A stretch of 64,000 nucleotides of DNA from Acidimicrobiaceae bacterium (GCA_027451285.1 DAIDJP010000056.1:41002-105001), one strand, 5' to 3'; positions 27,718 through 40,050 are shown, numbered from the stretch's first letter. Notes: a model not told the origin generated them from the letters alone. Program-made: numbers and translations.

Positions 27718-28619
27718 GGGCACTCATCACGGGCGCGGGCGGCTTCGTCGGACGTCACCTCGCGGCGTACGCCCGCGCCCAGGGCGACGACGTGACCGCG
27801 GTGGACGCCGAGTGCGACGTGACCGACGCCGCCGCCGTGCGCGAGGTCGTGCTCGCGGTCGCGCCGCAGGTCATCTATCACCTGGCCGCGCTCTCGAGCG
27901 TGGCGGATTCCTGGAAGGACCCGATCGCCTACACGCGGGTCAACGTGCTCGGCACCCATCACGTGCTCGACGCGGCGCGCCAGGTCCCGGGGTGCGCGAC
28001 CGTGGTCGTCAGCTCAGCCGACGTCTACGGCGTCGTCGACGAGGCGGACCTGCCTCTCGACGAGACCCACCCACCGTCGCCCGCGAGCCCCTACGCCCAG
28101 TCCAAGCTCGAGGCCGAGGTCTTCGCTCGCCGCGCCGCGCGCGAGGGCCAGCGCGTTCTCATCGTGCGGCCATTTCCGCATCTGGGGCCGGGCCAGTCGA
28201 CTCGCTTCGCGGTGCCGGCCCTGGCCGCGCGACTTCTCGAGGCGCGCGAGCGCGGGCTGTCGGCGATCGCGGTGGGCGACCTGGGGGCTCGGCGCGACTA
28301 CACCGACGTGCGCGACGTGGTGCGTGCCTACCGGCTGGTCAGCGAATACGGCGCCTCCGGCGAGATCTACCACGTGGCCAGCGGACTCGCCGTCGAACTC
28401 GCCGCGATCGCCGCGCTGCTCGCCCAGCGTCTCGATCTCGAGGTGTCCTTCGAGGTCGACCCCGCGCTGCTGCGCCCCGTCGAGGTGCCGATCCTGCGCG
28501 GCAGCGCCGCGAAGATCCACGAGGTCGCCGGTTGGGAGCCGGTGATCACCCTCAGCCAGTCCCTGGACGATGTGATCAGGGATGTTGAGGAGCGTCGGCG
28601 CGCGGGGACCCTGTCGTGA
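27714..28619 (+). CDS. NAD-dependent epimerase/dehydratase, GDP-mannose 4,6-dehydratase-like
   Basis: 301 residues of extended SDR. Rossmann motif ITGAGGFVGRHL, IYHLAALSSVADSW, the active-site SSADVYG and the YAQSK catalytic Tyr/Lys pair, RPFPHLGPGQS and RRDYTDVRDVVRAY. These match GDP-mannose 4,6-dehydratase and GDP-4-keto-6-deoxymannose reductase (Rmd) enzymes. Position after two GT4 genes and near a guanylyltransferase suggests GDP-deoxymannose supply. Exact substrate is not settled by sequence. Confidence 0.85.
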   Translation: MRALITGAGGFVGRHLAAYARAQGDDVTAVDAECDVTDAAAVREVVLAVAPQVIYHLAALSSVADSWKDPIAYTRVNVLGTHHVLDAARQVPGCATVVVSSADVYGVVDEADLPLDETHPPSPASPYAQSKLEAEVFARRAAREGQRVLIVRPFPHLGPGQSTRFAVPALAARLLEARERGLSAIAVGDLGARRDYTDVRDVVRAYRLVSEYGASGEIYHVASGLAVELAAIAALLAQRLDLEVSFEVDPALLRPVEVPILRGSAAKIHEVAGWEPVITLSQSLDDVIRDVEERRRAGTLS

Positions 28620-28673
28620 GACGTCTGTCGCGCCCCGGGGCTCGCGGTCGGGCACAGTAGCCTTGAGAGTCTG

Positions 28674-31600
28674 ATGGAGTCCCGCGCCCCGGCCGTCGTC
28701 GCCGTCGTTGTCACGACAGGCCCCGGGGCGGGCCTGGAGGCCACGGTGGCCTCCCTGGCCGCCCAGGACTACCCCGAGCTCAGCTTGCTCGTCGTGGCCA
28801 ACGGCGAGCACGAGAACGTCGCGGCTCGCGTCGCCGCGGTCGCGCCGGGGGCCTTCGTGCGTCACCTCGAGGAGAATCGGGGCTTCGCCGCCGCCTGCAA
28901 CGAGGCCACGATCATGGTTGAGGGCGCGACGTTCCTGTTGTTCTGCCACGACGACGTGCGCCTCGATCCCGACGCGGTGACCCAGATGGTGGCCTCGGCC
29001 TATCGCACCAACGCCGGCATCGTGACGCCCAAGGTCGTCGACTACGACGATCCGATGATCCTGCTGCACGTCGGTCAAAACAGCGACCGCTTCGGGGTGG
29101 TCCAAGAGCGCGTGGAGGCCGGCGAGATCGACCACGGCCAGCAGGACCTCGAACGCGACGTCTTCGTCGCGCCGGGTGGCGTCACGCTGGTGCGCGGCGA
29201 CCTCTTCGCCACCCTGCGGGGCTTCGATCCCCTGATCCTGGCCCTGGGTGAGGATCTCGACCTGTGCTGGCGCGCCCAGGTGGCCGGCGCGCGCATCGTG
29301 GTGGCGCCAGCCGCCCGGGTGGCTCATCGCGAGTCGATCGCCCGCGGCGAGCGCCCGATCACGGCCAAGGGCGTGCGCCGCTCGAGCCGTAAGGACCTCC
29401 AGCGCCGCCACCAACTGCTCGTGGTGGCCACCGGCTGGGGCAAGCGCTACACCACGCGCACCCTGCTCACGCTGGCCGCGATGGAGGTGGTGGAGTTCGT
29501 GGTGGCCCTGCTGGGGCGTGACACCGACCGTGCCGGGGCCATCGTGGGCTCGTGGCGGTGGCTCTTTCACAATCGCGAGCGCATCCGCGAGCGCCGTCGA
29601 GAGCGCCATCGCACGCGGGTCCTCTCCGACGCCGATTTGCACCGGCTGCAGATCGGCGGGGCGACGAGGCTGAAGAAGTTCGCCGTGACCCTGGTACGCG
29701 AGGGCCTGGACCGCGCCCGCGGCATCCTGCCCCCCGAGGAGAACCCGCCCGACGAGGGCCCCGAGGCGGGCGTCGGCTTCGCCGCCGCCTTCGCCGAGAG
29801 CGAGGAGTTCGACGAGATCGCCGAGAGCGAGGCGCTCGCCCAGTCGCGCCACCCCTCGCGCCTCCTCACGTCCTTCCGTTCCCAGGCCGCCGTCCTGGCC
29901 GTGATGGTCGTTCTCTGGGCGCTGGGCTCACGCAATTTGGTGGCGATGCACTTGCCGCTGCTGGGACGACTCACCCCCCTCGACTCGTGGTGGACGACCT
30001 GGCGGCACTTCTTCGCCTCGTGGTCGAGCACCGGCACCGGCACGTCGGCCCCGGGGATGCCCGGCTACGCGGTGTTGGGATTTGCCGGGACCTTCGTGCT
30101 GGGACGCATGGGAATCCTGCCGCGCCTCGCTCTGATCGCCGCGGTGCCCCTCGGGGCCCTGGGCGTCGCGCGCCTCTTGAAGGACCGCGTCTCGAACCGA
30201 GCGCGGGTGGTCGCGGTTGTCGCCTACTTCGGCGGGTCCCTCGGTCTCAACATGATCAACCAAGGTCGCATCGACGTCCTGGTGGTCGTGGCCGGCCTGC
30301 CCTTCGTGGTGCGGCGACTCTTCGACCTGCTCGGCGTGGCGGGCTTTCGTCGGGCCCCGGGCGCGTCGGTCGGATTTGGCGTCGCGGGCTGGCGCGCGAG
30401 CGAGGCCGGCCAGCGGATGATCCTGGTGATCCTGGTGGCCGCGATGAGCTCGCTGGCGCCGGCGACCCTCGTCCTGGTGGTCGTGATCGTTCTCGGGGCG
30501 ACGTTGGTGGGACGCAACGACGAGGCGCGCCCGGTGCGACTGGTGGCCTCGGTGCTCGTGAGCGTGGCGATCTTCCTCGCGCCGCTCACGCTCGACACCA
30601 TCCTCGCGGGCCGCCGCGCCCTCGAGGTCTTCGGTCTGGCCCGGGGCGCCTGGTCCGGGCCGTCGTTCCTTCAGCTGGTGCGCGGGGCCGACGGGTATTT
30701 CGGCATGTCGTGGTGGGGGTGGCTCGCTCCGGCGGCGGCCCTCATCGCCCTGGCGCTGGCTCGAGGCGAGCGTCGGCTCATTGCGGCGCGCTTCGCGTCG
30801 ATCGCCGCGCTCTCGCTCATCCTCGCCACCCTGAGCCTGCGCCACTGGATGGGGCCCTTCACCCCCGACGTCGACGTCCTGCTCGCCCTCTACTTCGTCA
30901 TGCTCGCGGGACTGATCGGCCTCGGGGTGGCAGCGATCGAGCTCGACCTTCGACACGTGTCCTTCGGCTGGCGCCAAATCGGCGCCGGGGTGATGATCAC
31001 GATCCTCGTGGTCTCCCTCGTGCCCCTCGTGCTCAACACCGCCAGCGGGCGCTTCGATCTGCCCACGACCAGCGTGAGCGAGTCCCTGAGCGCACTCGCG
31101 CCCCCCGGCGTGAGCAACTACCGCGTTCTGTGGCTGGGCGACCCGTCGGTGCTGCCCCTGGCCGGCTTCAGCGTCGAGCCGGGCCTGGCGGCCGCGACGT
31201 CGCTGAGCGGCCTGCCCGGGGGCGCCACGCTCTTCGCTGCGCCGGGCACCGGTCCCACCTCGGTGATCGCGGTGGCGCTCGATGAGGCGCTCACCGGGCG
31301 CACCGTGCGCCTCGGGGCGCTGCTCGCGAGCGCGGGCATCTCCTCGATCGTCGTCTTGAACAGCGCCGCGCCCGAGATCACCGGCGTGCAGTCCGCGCCC
31401 GAGCGCAACGCGCCCGCCGGTCTCACGCCGGCACTGGCGCGCCAGAGCGACCTGTCGCTCGAGCTCGCCACGCGCTCGGCGTCGATCTACGCCGACGCCG
31501 CGTTCCACGGGATCGTCTCGCAGAGCGCGCCGGCAAGCTCGTCGGGTCCCGCGACCCCGGTCGCCCTGCCCGGGAACCTCTTCGGGCCCCTCGCTCTCAA

Positions 31601-31904
31601 CGGTTCGCCCGTGGTGGCCGCGTTGAGCCCGGCCAGCGCCTTCTCGCTCGAAGTACCCGGCCGGCACGTCACGCGCGTCGTGTCCGACGGGGTTCCGACG
31701 TTCCGCCTGTCGGGCTCGGGGCCGGTCAGCGGACGACTCGTGGTGCGCCGCTTCCCCTTCAACGGGTTCCTCGCCGGCTTCACACTCTGCCTGTGGGCCG
31801 TCGTCTGGCTGGGATTTGGCTGGCTCCAGCGCCTCGAATGGCTCTTTCGCATCCGCAACCAGCGCCTGGCCATCGCCCGACACGCGAGGCGCGACGATGC
31901 GTAG
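28674..31904 (+). CDS. Large bifunctional-looking GT2 glycosyltransferase / multi-pass membrane protein
   Basis: 1076 residues. Residues about 1-290 are a GT2 domain (TVASLAAQDYPELSLLVVANGE, NRGFAAACNEA, CHDDVRLDPD, GEDLDLCWRAQVAGARI). A basic linker follows, then about twelve hydrophobic helices (about 400-785), an extracytoplasmic C-terminal domain (about 790-1040) and a final helix with a basic tail. This giant GT2-membrane protein next to DUF5719 is a recurring actinobacterial envelope-glycan pair. A TAGCCT hexamer lies 10 bases before the ATG. The stop overlaps the next gene by 8 bases. Confidence 0.85.
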   Translation: MESRAPAVVAVVVTTGPGAGLEATVASLAAQDYPELSLLVVANGEHENVAARVAAVAPGAFVRHLEENRGFAAACNEATIMVEGATFLLFCHDDVRLDPDAVTQMVASAYRTNAGIVTPKVVDYDDPMILLHVGQNSDRFGVVQERVEAGEIDHGQQDLERDVFVAPGGVTLVRGDLFATLRGFDPLILALGEDLDLCWRAQVAGARIVVAPAARVAHRESIARGERPITAKGVRRSSRKDLQRRHQLLVVATGWGKRYTTRTLLTLAAMEVVEFVVALLGRDTDRAGAIVGSWRWLFHNRERIRERRRERHRTRVLSDADLHRLQIGGATRLKKFAVTLVREGLDRARGILPPEENPPDEGPEAGVGFAAAFAESEEFDEIAESEALAQSRHPSRLLTSFRSQAAVLAVMVVLWALGSRNLVAMHLPLLGRLTPLDSWWTTWRHFFASWSSTGTGTSAPGMPGYAVLGFAGTFVLGRMGILPRLALIAAVPLGALGVARLLKDRVSNRARVVAVVAYFGGSLGLNMINQGRIDVLVVVAGLPFVVRRLFDLLGVAGFRRAPGASVGFGVAGWRASEAGQRMILVILVAAMSSLAPATLVLVVVIVLGATLVGRNDEARPVRLVASVLVSVAIFLAPLTLDTILAGRRALEVFGLARGAWSGPSFLQLVRGADGYFGMSWWGWLAPAAALIALALARGERRLIAARFASIAALSLILATLSLRHWMGPFTPDVDVLLALYFVMLAGLIGLGVAAIELDLRHVSFGWRQIGAGVMITILVVSLVPLVLNTASGRFDLPTTSVSESLSALAPPGVSNYRVLWLGDPSVLPLAGFSVEPGLAAATSLSGLPGGATLFAAPGTGPTSVIAVALDEALTGRTVRLGALLASAGISSIVVLNSAAPEITGVQSAPERNAPAGLTPALARQSDLSLELATRSASIYADAAFHGIVSQSAPASSSGPATPVALPGNLFGPLALNGSPVVAALSPASAFSLEVPGRHVTRVVSDGVPTFRLSGSGPVSGRLVVRRFPFNGFLAGFTLCLWAVVWLGFGWLQRLEWLFRIRNQRLAIARHARRDDA

Positions 31905-33204
31905 GACACGCGTCACCGTGGTTCTCCTCGCGCTCGGGCTCGTCGCGACGGGCGTCGCGGCGAGCACCCTGCACGCGGCCAACTCGGTGGGCGAATCCTC
32001 CAACGACTTCACCGCGAACGCCGAGTCCACGGCCCTCTACTGCACCGGTCTCGGTGCGGGCGTCGCCGGTCGCGTCACCTTCACGAACCTCACGAGCGCT
32101 GTGCGGCGCCTCGCGGTCGAGGTCGTCGCCAACACGGGGGCGCACGACACGCGCACCGTGGCGCTGGCCCCGCACGCCTCGACCAGCGTCTCGCCGAGTG
32201 CCTGGGAGACCGGAACCCTCTACGGCGTGAGCGCTCTCGTCAGCGGCGGCGGCGTGGTTGGCGCGGAGGTGGGAGCCCAGAACACCGCCGTCGCGCCGTG
32301 CAGCGACGGGGGAGTGACTGACTGGTACGCGGCGGGCTTTGACACCCTGGTCGGTTCCAGTGCCGTCGTGAGCCTGTTCAACCCCTCGGCGACCCCGGCG
32401 GTGGTGAACGTGACGACGGTCACGTCCAGTGGCTTCGCGGCGCCCGCGCCGTTCCAGGGTCTGGCCGTGGGCCCCCACGCGGTCGTCGCGGTCAACCTGG
32501 CCACTCAGATCGTGGACACCGCCAACGTCGGCGTCCACGTGAACGTCGTGCGCGGGACGGTGGTCGCCGTGGGCGTGCAGACGTCGGCGACCACGGCGTC
32601 GTTCAACGTGGGCCAGGACGCTCTGGCGACGACGGCCGCCTTCCCGCTGGTGACGACCGCGGCGAACACCCGGGCTCAGGTACGCGTCGCCAACCCCAAC
32701 GACGTGGCGGCGGCGGTCACCGTCGCGGTCGCCCTGGGCACCTTCCAGATTGCCCCCGAGAGCGTCGAGGTTCCCGCCTACTCGAGCTGCGTGGTGACCA
32801 TCACCCCGAACTCGGCGATCCCGGCGGCGGGCTTTGCGGCGCTGACGTTCACCTCGAGTGTGCCCGTCGCCACGGCCCTCGCGGTGGGCGAGAAGGGTCT
32901 CGGGCTCTCGGCGCCGGGCCCGCTCTCGCGCACCTGGCTCGTCACGGACTTCAGCGGTCGGGGATTCGCGCGCGCCGTTCTCACCAACCCCTCGACGCAG
33001 GCGGTGAACGTCCAGGCGACCGATCTCGCAACGTCGGCGTCCTTCAGCGCGACGCTGGCGGCCGGCGCGTCGAGTGACCTGCGCGCGCTGCTGTCGGGGC
33101 TTCGCCGGCTTCAGGGACTGACGTTGCTGATCACGAGCGATCGTCCGGTGAGGATGACGACGATCCTGCCCGTGACACCGGTCGGGCCGGTGGTGACCTC
33201 GGCG

Positions 33205-33219
<15 letters not shown>
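31897..33219 (+). CDS. DUF5719 exported protein
   Basis: 440 residues. A signal/anchor helix (VTVVLLALGLVATGVAAS) precedes a long Ala/Val/Thr-rich beta-repeat region. Short repeats such as VSLFNPSATPAVVNV, QVRVANPNDVAAAVTV and AVLTNPSTQAVNV recur about every 90-150 residues, indicating Ig-like repeat domains. DUF5719 is found beside large GT2 membrane proteins in actinobacteria; its function is unknown. Overlap of 8 bases with the GT2 gene implies coupled synthesis. Its 3' end overlaps ftsH by 15 bases tail-to-tail. Confidence 0.82.
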
Positions 33220-35187
<1,968 letters not shown>

Positions 35188-35193
35188 CCCACC

Positions 35194-35199
35194 AATCTA
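35194..35199 (-). promoter_or_regulatory. Leaderless -10 (TAGATT) of ftsH
   Basis: Minus-strand TAGATT, 6 bases before GTG 35187. Confidence 0.5.
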
Positions 35200-35244
35200 G
35201 GGGCGCGGCGTCACATTGTTACTCGCGGGCCGAACCTCGCTTGT

Positions 35245-35250
35245 TAGCGT
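35245..35250 (+). promoter_or_regulatory. Leaderless -10 (TAGCGT) of the CPBP gene
   Basis: TAGCGT lies 6 bases before ATG 35257. Confidence 0.5.
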
Positions 35251-35256
35251 GAGGGA

Positions 35257-35994
35257 ATGACCTCGCCTCCCCCGGCACCGACCGTGCGCTGGGGGATCGT
35301 CCTCGGGGCCATGGTGGTGGGTTTCGTCGCGGGCGAGATCCTGGGCACGGTGCTCGTCGGGCTGCTCGCCGGGCTCTATCACTACCCGGGGGGCCTCACG
35401 GCGCTGGCGCACGCGAGTGCGCCTCCGTGGTGGTTCGTCGCCGGCAGCCTGGTGGGACTGTGGTGTGGTTTCGCCGGGGCCATCTACCTGGCGCGCACTC
35501 GCGGACATCTCCAGCCCCTGGCCGGTCAGTGGCGGTTTCGCCCCGGTGACGTCGTCTACGTGGTCCTCGGGGTCGCCCTACAAATCGGTGTCGACCTGGC
35601 GTATCGTCCGTGGCACGTCTCGCACCTCAACCAGCCGGTCAATCACCTCTTCGGCGGCGCGACCGGGGCCGGCGCCGCGCTGATCGCCGCGATGACCCTG
35701 CTGGGCGCACCATTCATGGAGGAGATGTTCTTTCGCGGCCTCGTCTTTCGCGGCCTCGCCGGTGCCCTGCACGCGCGCGAGCGCGGTCTCGCCCTGTGGG
35801 TCGCCGTGATCGTCAGCGCGCTGCTCTTCGCCCTGGCCCACGGCGAGGTCGCACAGTTCGCCGGCCTCGCGGCGGTCGGCGTCGTGCTGGCGGTGCTGGT
35901 CGTGCGAACCCAGCGCCTTGCGCCGAGCTTTCTCACCCACGCGTCCTTCAACGCCGTCGCCCTCGTGGCGCTCTTCAGTCAGCGAGCCCACTGA
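35257..35994 (+). CDS. CPBP family intramembrane glutamic endopeptidase
   Basis: 245 residues with about seven hydrophobic segments. The CPBP/Abi motifs are present: PFMEEMFFRGLVFRGL (EExxxR, catalytic Glu), FALAHGE (motif 2 His) and LTHASFNAVAL (motif 3 H-x3-N). It probably cleaves or processes a membrane substrate; its target is unknown. The stop overlaps the next ORF's ATG by one base, so it is in an operon with the large membrane protein. Confidence 0.9.
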   Translation: MTSPPPAPTVRWGIVLGAMVVGFVAGEILGTVLVGLLAGLYHYPGGLTALAHASAPPWWFVAGSLVGLWCGFAGAIYLARTRGHLQPLAGQWRFRPGDVVYVVLGVALQIGVDLAYRPWHVSHLNQPVNHLFGGATGAGAALIAAMTLLGAPFMEEMFFRGLVFRGLAGALHARERGLALWVAVIVSALLFALAHGEVAQFAGLAAVGVVLAVLVVRTQRLAPSFLTHASFNAVALVALFSQRAH

Positions 35995-38462
35995 TGCGTC
36001 GACTGCGCTCTCTCGTCACCCCCGCCGGTTCCTTCGACACACTGGTCATCGTTGCGCTGATTTACGTGGTGCTCTATTCGTTGCACCCCAACCTGCTCTT
36101 CTCCTCGTCCTTGATCACCGGCGGCGACACCGGAGCCCACCTGGCCCTTCCCGCGTACCTGCGCAGCCAGGGCGACCTCTTCAACCTGACGCCCTGGTAT
36201 CCGGGCTGGTTCGCGGGCATGCCGGCCTACACCTACTACTTCGTTCTGCCTGACTACTTCGCAACGTTGGCCAGCTACGTGATCGGCTTCGCCGTCGCCT
36301 TCAAGCTGGCGACCGTGCTCGGTTCGGTTCTCATGCCGATCGCCGCCTACTCGATGGGTCGACTCTTTCGCGCGCCGCGACCCGTGCCTATCGCACTCGC
36401 GGCGGCGACGCTGCCGTTCCTCTTCGACGCGTCATTCACCATCGACGGCGGCAACCTCTTCTCGACGATGGCCGGCGAGTACGCGTTCTCGCTCTCGTTG
36501 GCCTTCTGCCTGGTGACCATCGGGCTCTTCGCGCGCGGCGTGGTGACCGGTCGCGGCTACTGGCTCGCCGCGATCGGGCTCACGGCCACACTGCTGGCCC
36601 ACGTCCTTCCGTTCTTCTTCGCGGTGGTGGCCGCGGGCGTTCTCGTCATCTTCGAGAGCCTCCAGCGTCTCGGCGTGGGCGACCCGCGCGAGCTGCGCGC
36701 ACCGGGTGACCTCGCGCGACCGTGGCGCTTCGCGATCGGGGCGGGCCTGCTCTCGGCGGGACTGTCGGCGTGGTGGCTGCTGCCCTTCGTGACGTCCCAG
36801 CAGCTGACCAACTCCATGGGTTACGTGAACGACAGCACGTCGAGCCTGCACGCGGTCTTCACCACCCTGGGCTGGTTCAACTCGACCGGCGGGGCCGCCG
36901 GGGACCGCTGGGTGATCGTGATGGCCGCTCTCGCCTGCGTGCTCGCCTTCATCGTGCGTGACCGCCTGGGAATGGTGCTGGCGTCACTGACGGTGGTCTC
37001 CTTCGCCGGCTTCACCCTCGACCCCCAGAGCGTGATCTGGAACGAGCGGCTCGTTCCCTTCTGGTTCATCATGATCCACCTCAGCGCGGGCTGGCTGGTG
37101 GGATATCCGCTGTCGCGTTGGGTGGATCAGAAGCGGTACTGGTCGCTGCGCGCGCGTCCACTCGCCGAGCCCGCGGGCGACGGCGCCGAGGCGCTCGTGG
37201 CGTCGTCGGCTGAGGCGCACGAGGTGGACACGCTCGACGAGGACGTCCACGGTGTCACCCGAGAGCCCGGCGCGGCGACCGAGATCGTCTTCTCCGTGTC
37301 GACCCGACCGGCCGAGGTCGTCGCCGCGGACCGCGAGCGCCGCAGCCTGCGCGCCAGCGTGGCGGTGGCCGTTTTGGGCCTGGTGTCGGTGGTGCCCGGG
37401 TTGATCCCGTCGGTGGCTTCGGCGATCGGCCTGAACACGACGGGCAACCAGGTGTCGGGCTGGGCGGCGTGGAACTACTCGGGTTACCAGGGCAAGCCCG
37501 CCTGGCCCGAGTACCACGACCTGATGACCACGATGGGCAAGGTCGCCAAGCGCTACGGCTGCGGGCGGGCCATGTGGGAGTACAACATCAACGAGAACCG
37601 CTTCGGCACGCCGATGGCGCTGATGCTCTTGCCCTACTGGACCAACAACTGCGTGGATTCCATGGAGGGCCTCTTCTTCGAGTCCTCGGCCACGACGCCC
37701 TACCACTTCCTCAACCAGGCCGAGCTCAGCGCGGCGCCGTCCAATCCCCAGGTGGGTCTGCCCTACGGCCAGCTCAACGTCGTCGAAGGGGTCAAGCACC
37801 TCCAGATGCTCGGAGTGAAGTACTACATCGCCTACTCGCCCCTCGCCGTTGGCGAGGCCGACGGCGATCCCGCGCTGAAGTACGTCGCCGAGACCAAGAA
37901 CTGGCCGTCGCCGGGCGTGCGCTGGCGGATCTACCTCATCCGCCACAGCCCGGTCGTCCAGGCGCTCACGCGCCTGCCCAACGTGATCGCGAACTCCGCA
38001 ACGCGCATTCAGTGGCTCAACGCGAACGTCACCTGGTGGATGAATCCGAAACTGTGGCCCGTGCTCGGAGCCGCGAGCGGACCCGCGTCGTGGCCGCGCG
38101 CGAGCGGCGTGACGCACATGAAGGCCGTGACGGTCCGGGCGACCTCCGTGAGTCACCTCGTCATCGGCTCGCAGAGCGTGTCCTTTCACGTGAGCCGTCT
38201 GAGTGCGCCGGTGCTCGTCAAGGTCTCGTACTACCCGCGCTGGCACGCGTCGGGGGCGAGCGGGCCCTATCGCGTGAGCCCGAACCTGATGGTGGTGGTG
38301 CCCACGAGCCACGACGTCAGCCTGACCTATGCGTCCTCGCCCGGCGTCCTCTGGGGCAACGTCATCAGCGACGCGACGGCGCTGGGTGGGATCCTCTACG
38401 GGTGGTGGTGGTTCCGTCGCCGGCGCGCGCAGTCACTCGGCGCTCCGGAGGCCCGGCAGTAA
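35994..38462 (+). CDS. 6-pyruvoyl-tetrahydropterin synthase-related membrane protein
   Basis: 822 residues. The N-terminal part is a polytopic membrane domain (helices from about 14 to 350) with GGDTGAHLALPAYLRSQG, PWYPGWFAGMPAYTYYF and DGGNLFSTMAGEYAFSLSLA. These fit the PTPS-related/GT-C-like membrane family. A soluble insert (about 380-450) with DEDVHGV and a Thr/Glu-rich stretch is followed by an extracytoplasmic C-terminal domain and a last helix (NVISDATALGGILYGWWWF). The family name is historical; a polyprenyl-dependent glycosyltransferase or a polysaccharide-handling role is likelier here given neighbours. Confidence 0.78.
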   Translation: MRRLRSLVTPAGSFDTLVIVALIYVVLYSLHPNLLFSSSLITGGDTGAHLALPAYLRSQGDLFNLTPWYPGWFAGMPAYTYYFVLPDYFATLASYVIGFAVAFKLATVLGSVLMPIAAYSMGRLFRAPRPVPIALAAATLPFLFDASFTIDGGNLFSTMAGEYAFSLSLAFCLVTIGLFARGVVTGRGYWLAAIGLTATLLAHVLPFFFAVVAAGVLVIFESLQRLGVGDPRELRAPGDLARPWRFAIGAGLLSAGLSAWWLLPFVTSQQLTNSMGYVNDSTSSLHAVFTTLGWFNSTGGAAGDRWVIVMAALACVLAFIVRDRLGMVLASLTVVSFAGFTLDPQSVIWNERLVPFWFIMIHLSAGWLVGYPLSRWVDQKRYWSLRARPLAEPAGDGAEALVASSAEAHEVDTLDEDVHGVTREPGAATEIVFSVSTRPAEVVAADRERRSLRASVAVAVLGLVSVVPGLIPSVASAIGLNTTGNQVSGWAAWNYSGYQGKPAWPEYHDLMTTMGKVAKRYGCGRAMWEYNINENRFGTPMALMLLPYWTNNCVDSMEGLFFESSATTPYHFLNQAELSAAPSNPQVGLPYGQLNVVEGVKHLQMLGVKYYIAYSPLAVGEADGDPALKYVAETKNWPSPGVRWRIYLIRHSPVVQALTRLPNVIANSATRIQWLNANVTWWMNPKLWPVLGAASGPASWPRASGVTHMKAVTVRATSVSHLVIGSQSVSFHVSRLSAPVLVKVSYYPRWHASGASGPYRVSPNLMVVVPTSHDVSLTYASSPGVLWGNVISDATALGGILYGWWWFRRRRAQSLGAPEARQ

Positions 38463-38473
38463 GGTTGGGCCCC

Positions 38474-39823
38474 GTGGACATGTCCGTCATTTTCAAGGCC
38501 TACGACGTACGCGGCACCTACCCCGACCAGCTCGACGAGAACGTGGCCCGGGCCGTCGGCTCGGCCCTCGCCGATCACGTCGCGGCCCCATCGGTGCTGA
38601 TCGCGCGCGACATGCGCGCCTCGGGCGTGGCCCTGTCGGCCGCCTTCGCCGAGGGCGTGCGCTCGCGCGGCGTCGAGGTCGTCGACATCGGCCTGGCCTC
38701 GACCGACCTCTTGTACTTCGCAACGGGATACCTCGACGCGCCCGGCGCCATGTTCACGGCCTCGCACAATCCGGCCGCCTACAACGGCATCAAGCTCTGC
38801 CGCGCCGGTGCGCGTCCGATCGGCACCGACACTGGCCTCGCCGACATCGAAGCCGCCACCGTTGCCTACCTCGACCGTCCGGCCCAGGGCGAGCTCGCCG
38901 CACAGGTGGAGCGCAGCGTGCTCGACGAGTGGGTCGACCACGTGCACTCCTTCGTCGACGTCGAGGCCCTGACGCGACTGCGCATCGTGGCCGACACGGC
39001 CAACGGCATGGGCGGCTACGTCGTTCCGGCGGTCTTCGCGGACCTGCCCTTCGACGTGGAGATCCTCTATCCCGAACTCGACGGGACGTTTCCCAACCAC
39101 CCGGCCGATCCTCTCAACCCCGACAACATCGTCGACCTCCAGCGTCGGGTCCTCGAGACCGGCGCCGACGTGGGGCTGGCCTTTGACGGTGACGCCGACC
39201 GCGTCTTCCTGGTCGACGAGCGGGCCCAGCCGCTGAGCGGCTCGACCACGACCGCGATGGTGGCCTCGGTCATGCTCGAGCGCCACCCCGGCGCGACGAT
39301 CCTCTACAACCTGATCTGCTCGCGCGCCGTGCCCGAGGTGATCGACGAGTGCGCCGGCGTCGGCGTGCGCACCCGGGTGGGACACAGCTACATCAAACAG
39401 GTGATGGCCGACACCGGGGCGGTCTTCGGCGGCGAGCACTCGGGTCACTACTACTACCGCGACAACTACCGCGCCGATTCGGGCATCATCACCGCGATGG
39501 TGGTCCTGGAGCTGCTGAGCCGTCAACGCCGGCCCCTCTCCGAGGTGGCCGCGCCCTTCGTGCGCTACGCCAGTTCGGGCGAGATCAACACTCGCGTCGA
39601 CAATCCCGCGGCGGTGGTGGCCGCCATCTCCGAGCGCATGCGAGCGGCGGGCACCAACGTCGACGAGCTCGACGGGCTGACCGTCGAGCACGACTCGTGG
39701 TGGTTCAACCTGCGGCCCTCGAATACCGAGCCTCTGCTGCGACTCAACGTCGAGGCCGAGGACGCCGCGGCCTGCGAGGCGCACGTCGCCGAGGTGCTGG
39801 CCCTGATCAAGGAGATGGCGTGA
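38474..39823 (+). CDS. manB: Phosphomannomutase / phosphoglucomutase
   Basis: 449 residues from GTG 38474 (ATG 38480 is an alternative, two codons later). N-terminal FKAYDVRGTYPDQL, phosphoserine loop TASHNPAAYNGIK, metal loop AFDGDADRVF, sugar-binding GGEHSGHYYY and phosphate-binding RPSNTEPLLRLN are all intact. It interconverts mannose-6-P and mannose-1-P for GDP-mannose. TAAGGT 8 bases before GTG suggests its own near-leaderless promoter. It is coupled by overlap to the Trm112-like gene. Confidence 0.94.
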   Translation: MDMSVIFKAYDVRGTYPDQLDENVARAVGSALADHVAAPSVLIARDMRASGVALSAAFAEGVRSRGVEVVDIGLASTDLLYFATGYLDAPGAMFTASHNPAAYNGIKLCRAGARPIGTDTGLADIEAATVAYLDRPAQGELAAQVERSVLDEWVDHVHSFVDVEALTRLRIVADTANGMGGYVVPAVFADLPFDVEILYPELDGTFPNHPADPLNPDNIVDLQRRVLETGADVGLAFDGDADRVFLVDERAQPLSGSTTTAMVASVMLERHPGATILYNLICSRAVPEVIDECAGVGVRTRVGHSYIKQVMADTGAVFGGEHSGHYYYRDNYRADSGIITAMVVLELLSRQRRPLSEVAAPFVRYASSGEINTRVDNPAAVVAAISERMRAAGTNVDELDGLTVEHDSWWFNLRPSNTEPLLRLNVEAEDAAACEAHVAEVLALIKEMA

Positions 39824-40050
39824 GCCTGGATTCGTTCTTGTTAGAACTGCTCGAAGACCCGATTGACCACCAGAACCTGCTCTACGTGGCCGAGAAGAAC
39901 GTCCTGTACAACCCGCGTCGGCGCGTCGCCTACGAGGTGCGCGGATCGATCCCGGTCATGCTCGACTCCGAGGCGCGCCCCGTCGCTGACGACGAGCACG
40001 AGGCTCTCACGAGCGACCCGACCGGGGTCTGGACGGGCGCGACTAGTTGA
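39820..40050 (+). CDS. Trm112-family small protein
   Basis: 76 residues beginning with SLDSFLLELLEDP, then LLYVAEKNVLYNPRRRVAYEVRGSIPVMLDSEARPV. This is the Trm112/UPF0434 fold; it lacks the zinc Cys pairs of some relatives. Trm112-like proteins activate methyltransferases in other organisms, but here its partner is unknown; a gene of this type sits next to phosphomannomutase in actinobacteria. It has a TTA codon at 39841-39843 and overlaps the thiolase end by 8 bases. Confidence 0.83.
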   Translation: MSLDSFLLELLEDPIDHQNLLYVAEKNVLYNPRRRVAYEVRGSIPVMLDSEARPVADDEHEALTSDPTGVWTGATS